Assembly: GCA_039188505.1 (NCBI GenBank)
Contig: JBCCZC010000126.1
Span: forward strand, 1-13,713
Length of the DNA: 13,713 nucleotides
Direction of reading: 5' to 3'
Source: JBCCZC01 sp039188505
Lineage (GTDB): Bacteria; Pseudomonadota; Gammaproteobacteria; Xanthomonadales; SZUA-38
In this document: in pieces, positions 1-7,242 of the stretch
How the letters are laid out: every line of letters begins with the position of its first letter
How positions within the stretch are numbered: position 1 is the stretch's first letter
Position numbers and translations under genes: made by a program
The notes under the pieces: generated by a model
Told to the model about the DNA's origin: nothing
The model's database searches: none
Seen by the model: the letters and a program-made list of their open reading frames with translations, nothing else

Positions 1-657
1 CTCGGTCTTGCCGCTGCCGGTGACGCCGTGCAGCAGCGAGACGTGAAAATGCCCCGCGTCCGCGGTGATGGCGGCGACGGCGGCCCGCTGATCGTCGTTG
101 AGCGGCGGACCCGGCTGCGCGGCATGATCGGGACGCCCGACCGCCTCGATCCAGCCCCGCTCGACAAGCGCCTGAACCACGGCGGCCGGAGCGCCCGATG
201 TCGCCCGGAGCGCGGCTGCTTCCAGGGGCGCATCCTGCAGGACACGGAGCACGGCCTGCTGGCGCCGGGCCCGGCCGAGCGATTTCGGATCGATGGCCCG
301 CCCCGCCTCGGTAAGGGCGTACCAGCGAAGGCGAGCAACAGCGGGTGCCTCCGATCGGCGCAACCGGGTGGGCAGTGCGGCGTGCAGGACTTCGCCCAGC
401 GGGTGGTGATAGTAGCTGGCCAGCCAGCGGCAGAACTCGACCAGGTGCGGGTCCAAGACCGGGTGCTCATCGAGGACTTCCTCGATTGCCTTCAGCTCGT
501 GATCCGTTTGGGCCAGCAGGCTCGGATCGACGACCACGCCGACCTTGCTCTGGCGACCGAAGGGCACCCGTACGCGGGCGCCGGGCTCGGGCCGGGGAGC
601 GCTCGCGAGGCGGTAGGCAAAGACCCGCCGCAGCGGAACGGGCACGGCGACCGCCAC
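1..657 (-). CDS. priA: Primosomal protein N' (PriA helicase), N-terminal part, cut by window edge
   Basis: PriA is the DEAH-type 3'-5' helicase that reloads the replisome at stalled forks. The minus strand reads an N-terminal segment VAVPVPLRRVFAYRL, typical of the PriA 3'-DNA-binding domain. It continues through RVRVPFGRQSKVGVVVD and FCRWLASYYHHPLGEVL, then a winged-helix region, and ends at the window edge with LLHGVTGSGKTE, the PriA Walker A motif. The helicase core and zinc-binding part lie outside. The start is uncertain because no in-frame ATG exists. I use GTG at 657, directly before the conserved segment; a CTG at 705 would add 16 codons and overlap the upstream stop as CTGA. No clear Shine-Dalgarno sequence supports either. 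The upstream gene ends at 702, so the two are probably co-transcribed. Identity is very secure; only the start is in doubt. Confidence 0.95.
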   Translation of the reverse strand, partial: MAVAVPVPLRRVFAYRLASAPRPEPGARVRVPFGRQSKVGVVVDPSLLAQTDHELKAIEEVLDEHPVLDPHLVEFCRWLASYYHHPLGEVLHAALPTRLRRSEAPAVARLRWYALTEAGRAIDPKSLGRARRQQAVLRVLQDAPLEAAALRATSGAPAAVVQALVERGWIEAVGRPDHAAQPGPPLNDDQRAAVAAITADAGHFHVSLLHGVTGSGKTE

Positions 658-701
658 GACATCGTCGGCCGCAACGGGCTGTTCTCGCTGGTCGTCCAGG
701 G

Positions 702-1361
702 TCAGGCGGCGCCGGGTAGGCGGGTCTGCTGCAGGCAGCGCTCGAAGTCGGCCTGGACCCGGTCCAGGTCCTCGAACAGCGTTTCGAAGCTGCCGCCGTC
801 GGACGCCACCATGCGCGTGTAGGTTCGCCGGACCAGGACGCCGCGGCGCTCCCATTCCCCGGCGAGAAGATCATCCCAGAGGTGGGCCGTGGCCTCATCG
901 ACACGCGAGACGGGGCTGCCGTCCTCGTCGATCACGCCCATGATCACGTTCTGGAGGAAACCGCGTCGTTCGAGCAGCGGCGCGAGGGCACGCAGCAGGC
1001 GCAGGCGCCGGTTGACGGATTCCCGGACCAGTTCATTGGCGGCGGTCAGCGGCAGCTCGAGCCAGTTCTCCCGCCGGACCGGCAGCGGAAAGAATGACAC
1101 CATGCCGCGGATGCCGCCGAAGACCTGCCCCAGATCCTGGGCAAGCCGCAGTTCGGCGTCCGGGAAAGAAGTATGGATCGTGCGGTGCGGTACGCAGGTC
1201 CCTTCGAGGGCCATCCGCACCGAGAACTCGGAGCCGGCGTCGGGGTCCTCACTCACGGCGATCGGCAGCTCACCGCGGCGCGCAACGAACGCGCAGAAGG
1301 ACCGTCCCAGGGCATGGAACGGATCAAGAAGGAGAAACGCCTCGCGCTTCAGACTGCTCAT
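702..1361 (-). CDS. Uncharacterised 219-aa protein upstream of priA
   Basis: I do not recognise a family. The ATG at 1361 gives a 219-residue soluble protein with no signal peptide or membrane segment. It starts MSSLKREAFLLLDPFHALG and contains a hydrophobic, possibly beta-rich stretch GGIRGMVSFFPLPVRRENW at about 82-100. An Arg/Leu-rich helix NRRLRLLRALAPLLERRGF follows at about 117-135, then an acidic C-terminal half ending LQQTRLPGAA. It has no cysteine- or histidine-based metal motif and no Walker motif. It sits directly upstream of priA in the same orientation, and its TGA at 704-702 could overlap a CTG start for priA. It diverges from the sigma-factor gene. The coding call rests on the long frame, tight packing and amphipathic composition; no function is claimed. 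Confidence 0.75.
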   Translation of the reverse strand: MSSLKREAFLLLDPFHALGRSFCAFVARRGELPIAVSEDPDAGSEFSVRMALEGTCVPHRTIHTSFPDAELRLAQDLGQVFGGIRGMVSFFPLPVRRENWLELPLTAANELVRESVNRRLRLLRALAPLLERRGFLQNVIMGVIDEDGSPVSRVDEATAHLWDDLLAGEWERRGVLVRRTYTRMVASDGGSFETLFEDLDRVQADFERCLQQTRLPGAA

Positions 1362-1489
1362 GCCCTGCGAGTCAACCGACCGCGTCCTCGTGCGTTAGGA
1401 ATCGGGATGGTTCGAAAAGGCCATCGACTGGACAAGAATACACCGATGCAGTGACCATCAGAACCGAAGCAACCTGGGTTGACGCGCGG

Positions 1490-2047
1490 ATGCGTGATGA
1501 GGACGACGGCAAGGCAGCCCTCGGCCGCGAGATGGACGCCTTCCTCGGCGACGTGTCGACGCGGGCGCTGCGCATGGCCGAGCTGGCCGTTCGCGACCGC
1601 GAGGAGGCGCTCGACATCGTCCAGGACGTGATGCTCGCCTTTGCGCGGCGCTACGGCCGGAAGCCGCGGGACCAGTGGCCACCGCTATTCTATCGCTGCC
1701 TCGAGAATCGGATCCGTGACTGGTACCGACGCCAGGGTGTGCGGTCTCGCTGGACCCTCAGCCTCGAGCAGCCGGATCGGCCGCCGGCGGCGCAGGACTT
1801 CCCGGACCCGGGCGTCCCCGAGCCACCGCGCCAGCTCGAGAGCGGCGACTTCGGCGACGCCCTCGAGGGCGCGTTGGCCGCATTGCCGCATCGCCAGCGA
1901 CAGGCTTTCGTGTACCGTACCTGGGAGGGGCTCAGTGTCGCCGACACGGCACGCGCCATGGGTTGCGGCCAGGGGAGCGTCAAGACGCACCTGTCGCGGG
2001 CCATGAGGACCCTCAGAACGATGCTTGCAGCTTACGCCGATGACTGA
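1490..2047 (+). CDS. RNA polymerase sigma factor, ECF-type (sigma-70 regions 2 and 4)
   Basis: Directs RNA polymerase to a dedicated promoter set. From the ATG at 1490 the protein has 185 residues. Region 2 spans about 16-85, with AFLGDVSTRALRMAELAVRD and the core-binding segment EEALDIVQDVMLAFARRY. DWYRRQ (77-82) lies near the -10 recognition helix. A Pro/Asp-rich linker occupies about 93-120. Region 4 is at about 125-180, with ALAALPHRQRQAFVYRTWEGLSVADTARAMG and the helix-turn-helix GQGSVKTHLSRAMRTLR. An in-frame GTG at 1451 would add 13 residues; I prefer 1490 because family members usually begin shortly before region 2, but neither start has a good Shine-Dalgarno sequence. It overlaps the next gene by 8 nt. 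A sigma gene followed by DUF3619- and DUF3106-like genes is a layout I recall from other proteobacteria, and it suggests an envelope-linked regulon (inference). Confidence 0.92.
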   Translation: MRDEDDGKAALGREMDAFLGDVSTRALRMAELAVRDREEALDIVQDVMLAFARRYGRKPRDQWPPLFYRCLENRIRDWYRRQGVRSRWTLSLEQPDRPPAAQDFPDPGVPEPPRQLESGDFGDALEGALAALPHRQRQAFVYRTWEGLSVADTARAMGCGQGSVKTHLSRAMRTLRTMLAAYADD

Positions 2048-2408
2048 TCACGACGACGACTTCGCCCGGCGCGCCCGCGCCGCACTCGACCGGCAGGCGG
2101 ATGCGCTCGACGGCCATGCCCGCTCGCGGCTGACGCAGGCCCGCCATGCGGCACTGGATGCCCTCGAGGACAAGCCGCGCTTCCGCGCGCTACGCTTCGC
2201 GCCGGCCTTCGCACTGGTGCTCGTAGCGGTCGCCGCCGTCGGGCTACTGCGACCGCAGGCGGCTGTCGATCCGGCGCCGGTTCCGGCCGCCGCCGAGTCG
2301 ATCGCGGACATGGAGCTGCTGGCCCTGGACACGGAGCTGGAGCTGCTGGCGGACCTCGAGTTCTATCTCTGGCTCGAAGCCGAGCTGCCCGAGAGTGATG
2401 CGGGCTGA
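2040..2408 (+). CDS. DUF3619-like single-pass membrane protein, candidate anti-sigma factor
   Basis: A 122-residue protein starting at ATG 2040, inside the last codons of the sigma gene (8-nt overlap), which implies translational coupling. The cytoplasmic N-terminus MTDHDDDFARRARAALDRQ is charged and helical. One membrane segment lies at about 54-70 (APAFALVLVAVAAVGLL). A Pro/Ala spacer and an acidic tail follow, with MELLALDTELELLADLEFYLWLEAEL at about 91-116 on the presumed periplasmic side (quoted here only as a run of Leu/Glu/Asp ending in FYLWL). The N-terminal pattern resembles DUF3619 proteins, which commonly sit directly after such sigma genes. An anti-sigma role fits the topology and position but is an inference: no zinc-binding (ZAS) HxxxCxxC motif is present. 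Confidence 0.82.
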   Translation: MTDHDDDFARRARAALDRQADALDGHARSRLTQARHAALDALEDKPRFRALRFAPAFALVLVAVAAVGLLRPQAAVDPAPVPAAAESIADMELLALDTELELLADLEFYLWLEAELPESDAG

Positions 2409-2410
2409 AC

Positions 2411-2671
2411 GTGGAATGGCTCCTGGCGCTGGCCGTTGCGCTCTGGGGTGCCGAAGAGGCCCCGCAGCGGGCCGACCCGCCGCCGGCCGCGCTGCTGGAG
2501 TTCCTCGGACAGTTCGACGACGAGGAAGGGGAGTGGCTGGACCCGCTCACGCTGGAAGCACCGATCGACCTACCGGTCGCTGATGACGAGAAGGATGATC
2601 CCGACGCTGAAGACACTGAGCCTGACGCTGCTGCTGATGGCGGCGACGGCGAGCCACGCGGTCGAGGCTGA
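2411..2671 (+). CDS. Small acidic hypothetical protein in the sigma operon
   Basis: Starts at GTG 2411, two bases after the preceding stop, and runs 86 codons. The first residues, V/MEWLLALAVALWGAEE, look like a short export signal or anchor. A central stretch AALLEFLGQFDDEEGEWLDP (about 26-45) looks like a conserved core. The last roughly 29 residues are low-complexity Asp/Glu/Gly (DDPDAEDTEPDAAADGGDG) and are read in a different frame over the first 89 nt of the DUF3106-like gene. The tail therefore probably follows from the overlap rather than being a folded domain. No function can be assigned. A frameshift shortening an ancestral product is possible, but nothing in the sequence proves one. 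Confidence 0.6.
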   Translation: MEWLLALAVALWGAEEAPQRADPPPAALLEFLGQFDDEEGEWLDPLTLEAPIDLPVADDEKDDPDAEDTEPDAAADGGDGEPRGRG

Positions 2672-3257
2672 CTTCGACGCGCTGACGCCCGAGGAACAGC
2701 AAGCGCTGTCTCTCGTGGCCGATGAGTGGGCGAATCTGTCGGAGGATAACCGCGCGACGCTGCTCAAGGGCGCCCGGCGATGGCTTGCGCTCAAGCCGGA
2801 CGAGCGCGCACGGGTCGAGCGCCGCTTCGCCACCTGGCGCAACCTGTCCGACGAGGAGCGAAGCGCCATCCGCGAACGCTACGCGGCGTTCCGGGGACTT
2901 GCGCCGGCCCAGCAGCGCGCAGTGCGCACCCTGTTCCAACGTTTCCAGCAGCTACCGCCGGAGCAGCGCCGGGCGTTGCGCGAGCGCTTCGAGGCCATGA
3001 CGCCGGAGGAGCGCCGGGCCTTCGTGGCCGGTGCGGGGATCGGCCAGCGGCTGAGCCAGCCGACGCGGTCCGGGCGGGCGTCGCCGATGATGGCCCGGTT
3101 CCGGGTGATCGCGCGTGATCTATCTCCCGAGGGGCGTCAGCGCCTCCGCGAACGCGTTATTTCGCTGGATCGGCCAGGGCGGGAAGCACTGCTGCTGCAG
3201 CTCGAGAAGCTCAACGTCGCCGAACGGGAAGCGCTCCTCAGCGAAGCTCGGGACTGA
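2583..3257 (+). CDS. DUF3106-like exported helical-repeat protein
   Basis: From ATG 2583 the product has 224 residues and opens with a Sec-type signal peptide: MTRRMIPTLK, then the hydrophobic TLSLTLLLMAATASHA, with likely cleavage after residue 26. ATG 2595 is an alternative start that keeps the signal. The mature part is built of short helical repeats of about 18 residues, each opening with a Leu/Met-x-Pro/Ser-Glu/Asp-x-x-Arg type motif: LTPEEQQAL, LSEDNRATL, LKPDERARV, LSDEERSAI, LAPAQQRAV, LPPEQRRAL, MTPEERRAF and a later LSPEGRQRL. This pattern is characteristic of DUF3106. It is probably a periplasmic protein controlled with the sigma factor; its molecular role is unknown to me. It overlaps the previous gene by 89 nt and the convergent DUF4286 gene by 20 nt. 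Confidence 0.88.
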   Translation: MTRRMIPTLKTLSLTLLLMAATASHAVEADFDALTPEEQQALSLVADEWANLSEDNRATLLKGARRWLALKPDERARVERRFATWRNLSDEERSAIRERYAAFRGLAPAQQRAVRTLFQRFQQLPPEQRRALRERFEAMTPEERRAFVAGAGIGQRLSQPTRSGRASPMMARFRVIARDLSPEGRQRLRERVISLDRPGREALLLQLEKLNVAEREALLSEARD

Positions 3258-3549
3258 CCGGTTCCAGGATCCTTCGGGCGGCGGAGAAGCCCCCCGGGAA
3301 GCGCCGCTGCCCTTCGGCACGCATCCGCTCCGCGTGATGGTCCAGATAGTTCTGCAGCGCATCGCGAGAGGAAAGCTGGTACTGGCAACAGAAGCAGCGT
3401 CCAGCCGCTTCGGGCTCCACGACCTCGAAGACCAGGGCTCCCGAGAACCCCTCCAGCGCTACCATCTCGGCCACGTGGTCGTGCAGCCAGGGCAACCAGG
3501 CGTCGACGATGTCCCGATCGACCTCGAGATTGACCTCATAGATGATCAT
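3238..3549 (-). CDS. DUF4286 family protein
   Basis: A 103-residue soluble protein. It starts MIIYEVNLEVDRDIVDAWLP and contains HDHVAEMVALEGFSGALVFE, the Cys-containing stretch AGRCFCCQYQLSSRDALQNY, and a C-terminal AERMRAEGQRRFPGGFSAARRIL. This matches the dimeric alpha/beta-barrel-like DUF4286 family of proteobacteria. Biochemical function is not established. The start at 3549 is decided by an AGGAGG Shine-Dalgarno sequence at 3559-3554; a longer upstream frame reading has no such support. The Shine-Dalgarno sequence sits on the stop codon of the SDR gene (8 nt between the genes), so the two are co-transcribed. Its stop overlaps the end of the convergent DUF3106-like gene by 20 nt. Confidence 0.92.
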   Translation of the reverse strand: MIIYEVNLEVDRDIVDAWLPWLHDHVAEMVALEGFSGALVFEVVEPEAAGRCFCCQYQLSSRDALQNYLDHHAERMRAEGQRRFPGGFSAARRILEPVSPELR

Positions 3550-3553
3550 GCAT

Positions 3554-3559
3554 CCTCCT
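3554..3559 (-). promoter_or_regulatory. Shine-Dalgarno site for the DUF4286 gene
   Basis: Perfect AGGAGG on the minus strand, 4 nt before the ATG at 3549. It overlaps the TAG stop of the upstream SDR gene (3560-3558), which favours coupled translation and fixes the short start. Confidence 0.85.
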
Positions 3560-4538
3560 ACGCCTCGGTCAGATAGCCGGCTTCGCGCATCCAGGTACAG
3601 GTCGCCTCGATCAGCTCCCGGGTCGGCGTGATGCCGTAGTCGAGTTCTGCGACCGCGCGGGCGGAGTCCACGGCCAGGTCGTTGCACACCATGGACGCCC
3701 CTGCCGCGGTGACCTCCGGCTCGCGTCGGGTCAGGCGGCTGAACCAATCCTGCAGGTGCCCCATGCCCATGAGCGCAAAGGCCGGCATCACCGGTCGCTT
3801 GACCCGCACGTCAAGGACCTCGGCAATCGTTCGGACAAGCCATTCGAAAGACCGGTTCTCGCCACCCAGGAGGTAGTTCCTGCCGGTCTCGCCCTGCTCC
3901 CAGGCCGTGATGTGGGCGCGCGCGATCTCACGAACGTCCGCGAAGGACCCGGTGGCAGGCGGAATCCCCGGCAGCGACCCGTCGGCAACCATCTTGTAGA
4001 GCCGCACCCAGTTGTGACGGTCGCCGGGCCCCATGACATGCGTCGGGTTGAGGATCACCGCCCGGAGCTCCGAGGCCGCCTGCATGACGAGAGCCTCGGC
4101 CGCGAACTTCGTGCGGCAGTAGTTCACCCAGTGCGCACGGAGGTCGCGTACCGTATCCTCGCGGATCGGCTGTTCGGTCGGGAAGCCGTAGACCGCGATG
4201 GTCGACGTGTACACGAAACGGCGGGTCCCGGCGCGTTGGGCTGCGGCGAGCAGGTGGCGGGTCCCGTCGACGTTGACCCGGGTCTGGCGATCGTCGTTGC
4301 CGCGCCACATGCTGGTGTCCGCTGCGACATGAAAGACGGCATCGAACGCACCGTCGAGCGCGCGCTGAACGTCCTCGCGTTGGGTCAGGTCACCGGTTCG
4401 AACCTCACAACCCGGCACCGTGTCCGGATGGTCGGCATCGCGCTGAAAGGCGACGACGCGCCAACCGCTTTCGAGCAGCTGGCGAACGAGGTGCCCCCCG
4501 ACGAACCCGGTGGCGCCGGTAACGAAGGCGATAGGCAT
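3558..4538 (-). CDS. NAD(P)-dependent epimerase/dehydratase, extended SDR family
   Basis: A 326-residue Rossmann-fold oxidoreductase. The dinucleotide-binding motif TGATGFVGGHL is at 7-17. An acidic GDLTQRED turn is at about 49-56, HVAADTSMW at about 70-78, the active-site strand YTSTIAVYG at 110-118, and the catalytic YCRTK (Tyr140, Lys144). The LNPTHVMGPGD motif and the C-terminal YGITPTRELIEATCTWMREAGY are typical of dihydroflavonol-reductase-like and sugar- or terpenoid-acting extended SDRs. The substrate cannot be read from sequence. It is the first gene of a two-gene operon with the DUF4286 gene and is divergent from the MATE pump across 75 bp. Start ATG 4538 precedes MPIAFVTGATG directly. 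No strong Shine-Dalgarno sequence is visible. Confidence 0.93.
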   Translation of the reverse strand: MPIAFVTGATGFVGGHLVRQLLESGWRVVAFQRDADHPDTVPGCEVRTGDLTQREDVQRALDGAFDAVFHVAADTSMWRGNDDRQTRVNVDGTRHLLAAAQRAGTRRFVYTSTIAVYGFPTEQPIREDTVRDLRAHWVNYCRTKFAAEALVMQAASELRAVILNPTHVMGPGDRHNWVRLYKMVADGSLPGIPPATGSFADVREIARAHITAWEQGETGRNYLLGGENRSFEWLVRTIAEVLDVRVKRPVMPAFALMGMGHLQDWFSRLTRREPEVTAAGASMVCNDLAVDSARAVAELDYGITPTRELIEATCTWMREAGYLTEA

Positions 4539-4613
4539 GATGACAATCCCTGACTGGCCGAATCCGAACGCGTGGTTCCGGGAGTGCGGATCTTACCGCA
4601 CGGAGACGCACCG
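4539..4613. promoter_or_regulatory. Divergent intergenic region between SDR and MATE genes
   Basis: These 75 bp must carry the start signals for both directions unless promoters lie inside the genes. I see no convincing -35/-10 pair. The only clear signal is a GGAG at 4602-4605, 8 nt before the GTG start of the MATE gene. Confidence 0.5.
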
Positions 4614-5969
4614 GTGACCGATCGCTTTCGCGACGAGGCCGTGACGACGCTGAAACTGGCGATCCCGCTCGTGATCGGCCAGGCGACCAACGTGGCAATG
4701 GTCTTCGTCGACACGCTCTTTGCCGGGCGCCTTTCCGCCGAGGATCTCGCCGCGGTCGCCATCGGCGGGACGTTCTGGGCCACGAGCAACCTGCTGGTCC
4801 TGGGCACGCTGCTCGCTGTCCCCGCGTTCGTCTCGCAGTTCGACGGAGCCGGTGAGCGCCAGCGCATTGCGCCCTTTGCGCGCCAGGCCGGCTGGGTGGC
4901 GTTGCTGCTGTCCCTGCTCGTCTGGAGCTTCATCCGGAATGCCGAGCTGCTACTCGAACCCATCGGCATTCCCGCCGAGGTGCGCCCGCTCGCCGGTGGC
5001 TACCTCGACGCCATCTCGTGGGGCGCCCCCTTCTATGCCCTGTTCTTCCTGTTCCGTTTCGTGAGCGAAGGCATCGGCAGCATGCGGCCCGCCATGGTCT
5101 TCGGCATCGGTGGGCTGCTGCTGAATATCGTCGCGGACTGGGTGCTCATGTACGGCAAGTTCGGCTTCCCGGCGCTGGGTGCCGCCGGCTGCGGCTACGC
5201 CACGGCCATCGTCCTCGCCGCCCAATGCATCGGCATGGGTCTGTATCTGCGTTTCGGCAAGCGCTACGCGGACCTCGACATCTTCAAGCACATCGAGCTC
5301 CCGCGGCTCGACCGCGCCGCGGAGATCCTGCGCGTCGGCCTCCCGATCGGCGCTGCGGTCTTCGTCGAGAGCAGTCTGTTCCTGTGCGCGACCCTGCTGA
5401 TGGGTTCCCTCGGCACCGTGATGATCGCGGGCCACCAGATCGCGCTGAACTTCTCCGCGCTGGCGTTCATGGTGCCGCTTGGCTTCAGCTTCGCCATCAC
5501 CGTACGCGTGGGCAACGCGGCCGGCCGTGGTGATTGGGAAGCGGTGCGCTTCCGCGGCATCACGGGCCTGAAGCTGATCATGATCACCCAGACGATCACG
5601 GCGCTCTTCATCCTGACCTTTCGCGGACCGATCGCGGGGCTCTACTCGACCGACGCCGCCGTCGTGGCCGTCGGCGTCGAACTGCTGCTCTTCGGCGCAC
5701 TCTTCCAGTTCTCCGACGGTTTCCAGATCGCCGCCGCCGGCGCGCTGCGCGGCATCAAGGACACCCGGATTCCGCTGGTGATCATGGTCCTGGCCTATTG
5801 GGTGTTCGGCATTCCCCTGAGCTACACGCTGGGCATCTCGCTGGGCGGCCGCGGCGCCGGCATCTGGATCGGTCTCATCGGCGGCCTCACGGTGGCGGCG
5901 GTGGCGCTACTCTGGCGGTTCAATCGCCTCTCCCAGCGGCTGGTGGCGGGCCAGGGTGAACAGACCTGA
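4614..5969 (+). CDS. MATE family multidrug efflux transporter (NorM type)
   Basis: An inner-membrane cation-coupled exporter, expected to extrude cationic drugs or metabolites. From GTG 4614 the protein has 451 residues with about 12 hydrophobic segments. TM1 contains VDTLFAGRLS: Asp at about residue 33 corresponds to the conserved TM1 aspartate of NorM proteins. It is followed by AEDLAAVAIGGTFW, very close to NorM. MPALM-like segments are less conserved, but GHQIALNFSALAFMVPLGFSFAITVRVGNAAGRGD, at the start of the second half, is a typical MATE signature (the A-x-R-V-G-N-A-x-G-R core is visible). I chose GTG 4614 over GTG 4572 because a GGAG lies 8 nt upstream and the extra 14 residues (VVPGVRILPHG...) are not family-like. 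Substrate is unknown. The end is convergent with the ThrE gene, with a 22-nt gap. Confidence 0.95.
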   Translation: MTDRFRDEAVTTLKLAIPLVIGQATNVAMVFVDTLFAGRLSAEDLAAVAIGGTFWATSNLLVLGTLLAVPAFVSQFDGAGERQRIAPFARQAGWVALLLSLLVWSFIRNAELLLEPIGIPAEVRPLAGGYLDAISWGAPFYALFFLFRFVSEGIGSMRPAMVFGIGGLLLNIVADWVLMYGKFGFPALGAAGCGYATAIVLAAQCIGMGLYLRFGKRYADLDIFKHIELPRLDRAAEILRVGLPIGAAVFVESSLFLCATLLMGSLGTVMIAGHQIALNFSALAFMVPLGFSFAITVRVGNAAGRGDWEAVRFRGITGLKLIMITQTITALFILTFRGPIAGLYSTDAAVVAVGVELLLFGALFQFSDGFQIAAAGALRGIKDTRIPLVIMVLAYWVFGIPLSYTLGISLGGRGAGIWIGLIGGLTVAAVALLWRFNRLSQRLVAGQGEQT

Positions 5970-5991
5970 CCCCCGGGCGGCTCGCTGATTC

Positions 5992-7242
5992 CTAGAGGTT
6001 CCGCCGCGGCGCGATGAAGGTGTTTCCGAGGAGTAGCCCGCCGACCAGGGCCGCGAGGATCACGGTGACCGACACCGCCGCGTCGAGGCCGTCCTCGATG
6101 TTGCGGGAGAACAGAAAGTTCAGGGCCCGGTAGCCCAGGCTTCCGGGCACGAGCAGGATGATGCCCGGCGTGCGCATCACCGTGGCAGGCCGGTTGAAGA
6201 GTCGCGCGTAGCCGTTGCTGACGGCGGCGACCACCAGCGCTGCGAGAAACACGCCGACCTCGGGCCCGAGAGCTTGGGTCGCGAGGGTGTTCGTGATGAA
6301 CGACACCATGGCTGCGACCACCACGGCGATCCAATCACGCCGCTGGGCGGCGAAGAGCACGGCGAAGGCAAGGCCGGCCGCGAGCATCGATACCCAGACG
6401 AACCAGCCCGCGGAGAGTGCCTGGGGATCCGCCGGCACGCCCGAAGCAAGGCCGATGCCCGTCATCAGCTGAGTCGCGAGCATCACGCCCAGCGCGAGCT
6501 TCAGGAGCACCACCAGCGCCCCGGCGAAGCGCGCTGTGCCGGAAGCCAGATGGCCGGTCGACAGCTCGGTTACCGCGACGGTCAGATCGAGACCGGGCAT
6601 CAGGATGATCAGGGCGCCGATCACCACGTTCGGGACCGAGGCGCCTCCGGCCAGAGCGCTGAGCCCGTAGGCCGCCACGGTCACCAGGAACGCGACCAGC
6701 GGCTCGAAGCTGCCGGAATCCTGCCAGCGTCCGCCCAGCAGCGTGGTAATGGTCCCGGCCAGCAGGCCGAGGACGGTGGCGATGCCGATGTCGGTCCAGG
6801 TGCTGCCGAGCAGCGCCGCGACGGTGGCGCCGACGACGGCCCAGGAGAGCAGCTGTCCCCAGAGCGGCGCCACGGGCGGCATGTTCGGCACGGCGAGCAG
6901 CCGCTCTGCGCCCTCGTCCAGGTCGATCGTCCCCGCAGCGACTTCGTCCGCGATCTCATCCACCGCGCGCAGCTTGCCAAGGTCGACGGAACCGGGCCGC
7001 AGGCGAATCATCATCGTCGGATAGGCATCCTGGGTTCCCGTCGGGTCCGTCTCGTCACGGAAGGACAGGAACACGGAGGTCGGGGTAGAAAACACATCAC
7101 AATGACAGCCCAGCCGCTCGGCGGCCGACGAGACCGCGTTCTCGAGGCGGTGCGCGGCCGTTCCATACTCGTGCAGGCGAGTCGCCAGCAGGCGCAGGAA
7201 TCGGACCTCGATCGGCCAGGGCCGTGCCGTGACTTCAGACAT
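5992..7242 (-). CDS. Threonine/serine exporter, ThrE family (fused ThrE_1 and ThrE_2 domains)
   Basis: Predicted exporter of small neutral amino acids. The 416-residue product starts at ATG 7242. The cytosolic N-terminal part, about 1-125, carries LHEYGTAAHRLENAV and CHCDVFSTPTSVFLSF, the family signature around a conserved His. About ten membrane segments follow: a first half with VPNVVIGALIILMPGLDLTVA and ELSTGHLASGTARFAG, and a second half ending RTPGIILLVPGSLGYRALNF and a C-terminal LGNTFIAPRRNL. The two halves, separate proteins in many bacteria, are joined here as in Corynebacterium ThrE. A longer start at 7281 is unlikely because 7242 already overlaps the upstream SRPBCC gene by 8 nt. 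It is the third gene after a GspB-domain gene and an SRPBCC gene, with no obvious functional link. Confidence 0.93.
   Translation of the reverse strand: MSEVTARPWPIEVRFLRLLATRLHEYGTAAHRLENAVSSAAERLGCHCDVFSTPTSVFLSFRDETDPTGTQDAYPTMMIRLRPGSVDLGKLRAVDEIADEVAAGTIDLDEGAERLLAVPNMPPVAPLWGQLLSWAVVGATVAALLGSTWTDIGIATVLGLLAGTITTLLGGRWQDSGSFEPLVAFLVTVAAYGLSALAGGASVPNVVIGALIILMPGLDLTVAVTELSTGHLASGTARFAGALVVLLKLALGVMLATQLMTGIGLASGVPADPQALSAGWFVWVSMLAAGLAFAVLFAAQRRDWIAVVVAAMVSFITNTLATQALGPEVGVFLAALVVAAVSNGYARLFNRPATVMRTPGIILLVPGSLGYRALNFLFSRNIEDGLDAAVSVTVILAALVGGLLLGNTFIAPRRNL

Noticed and set aside
1397..1440. GGAATC as an ECF-type -35 autoregulating the sigma gene
   Set aside because: No matching -10 element is visible at a suitable distance, so the resemblance is too weak to report.
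3550..3747. N-terminal extension of the DUF4286 protein
   Set aside because: Arg/Gly-rich shadow of the SDR gene; an AGGAGG Shine-Dalgarno sequence fixes the start at 3549.
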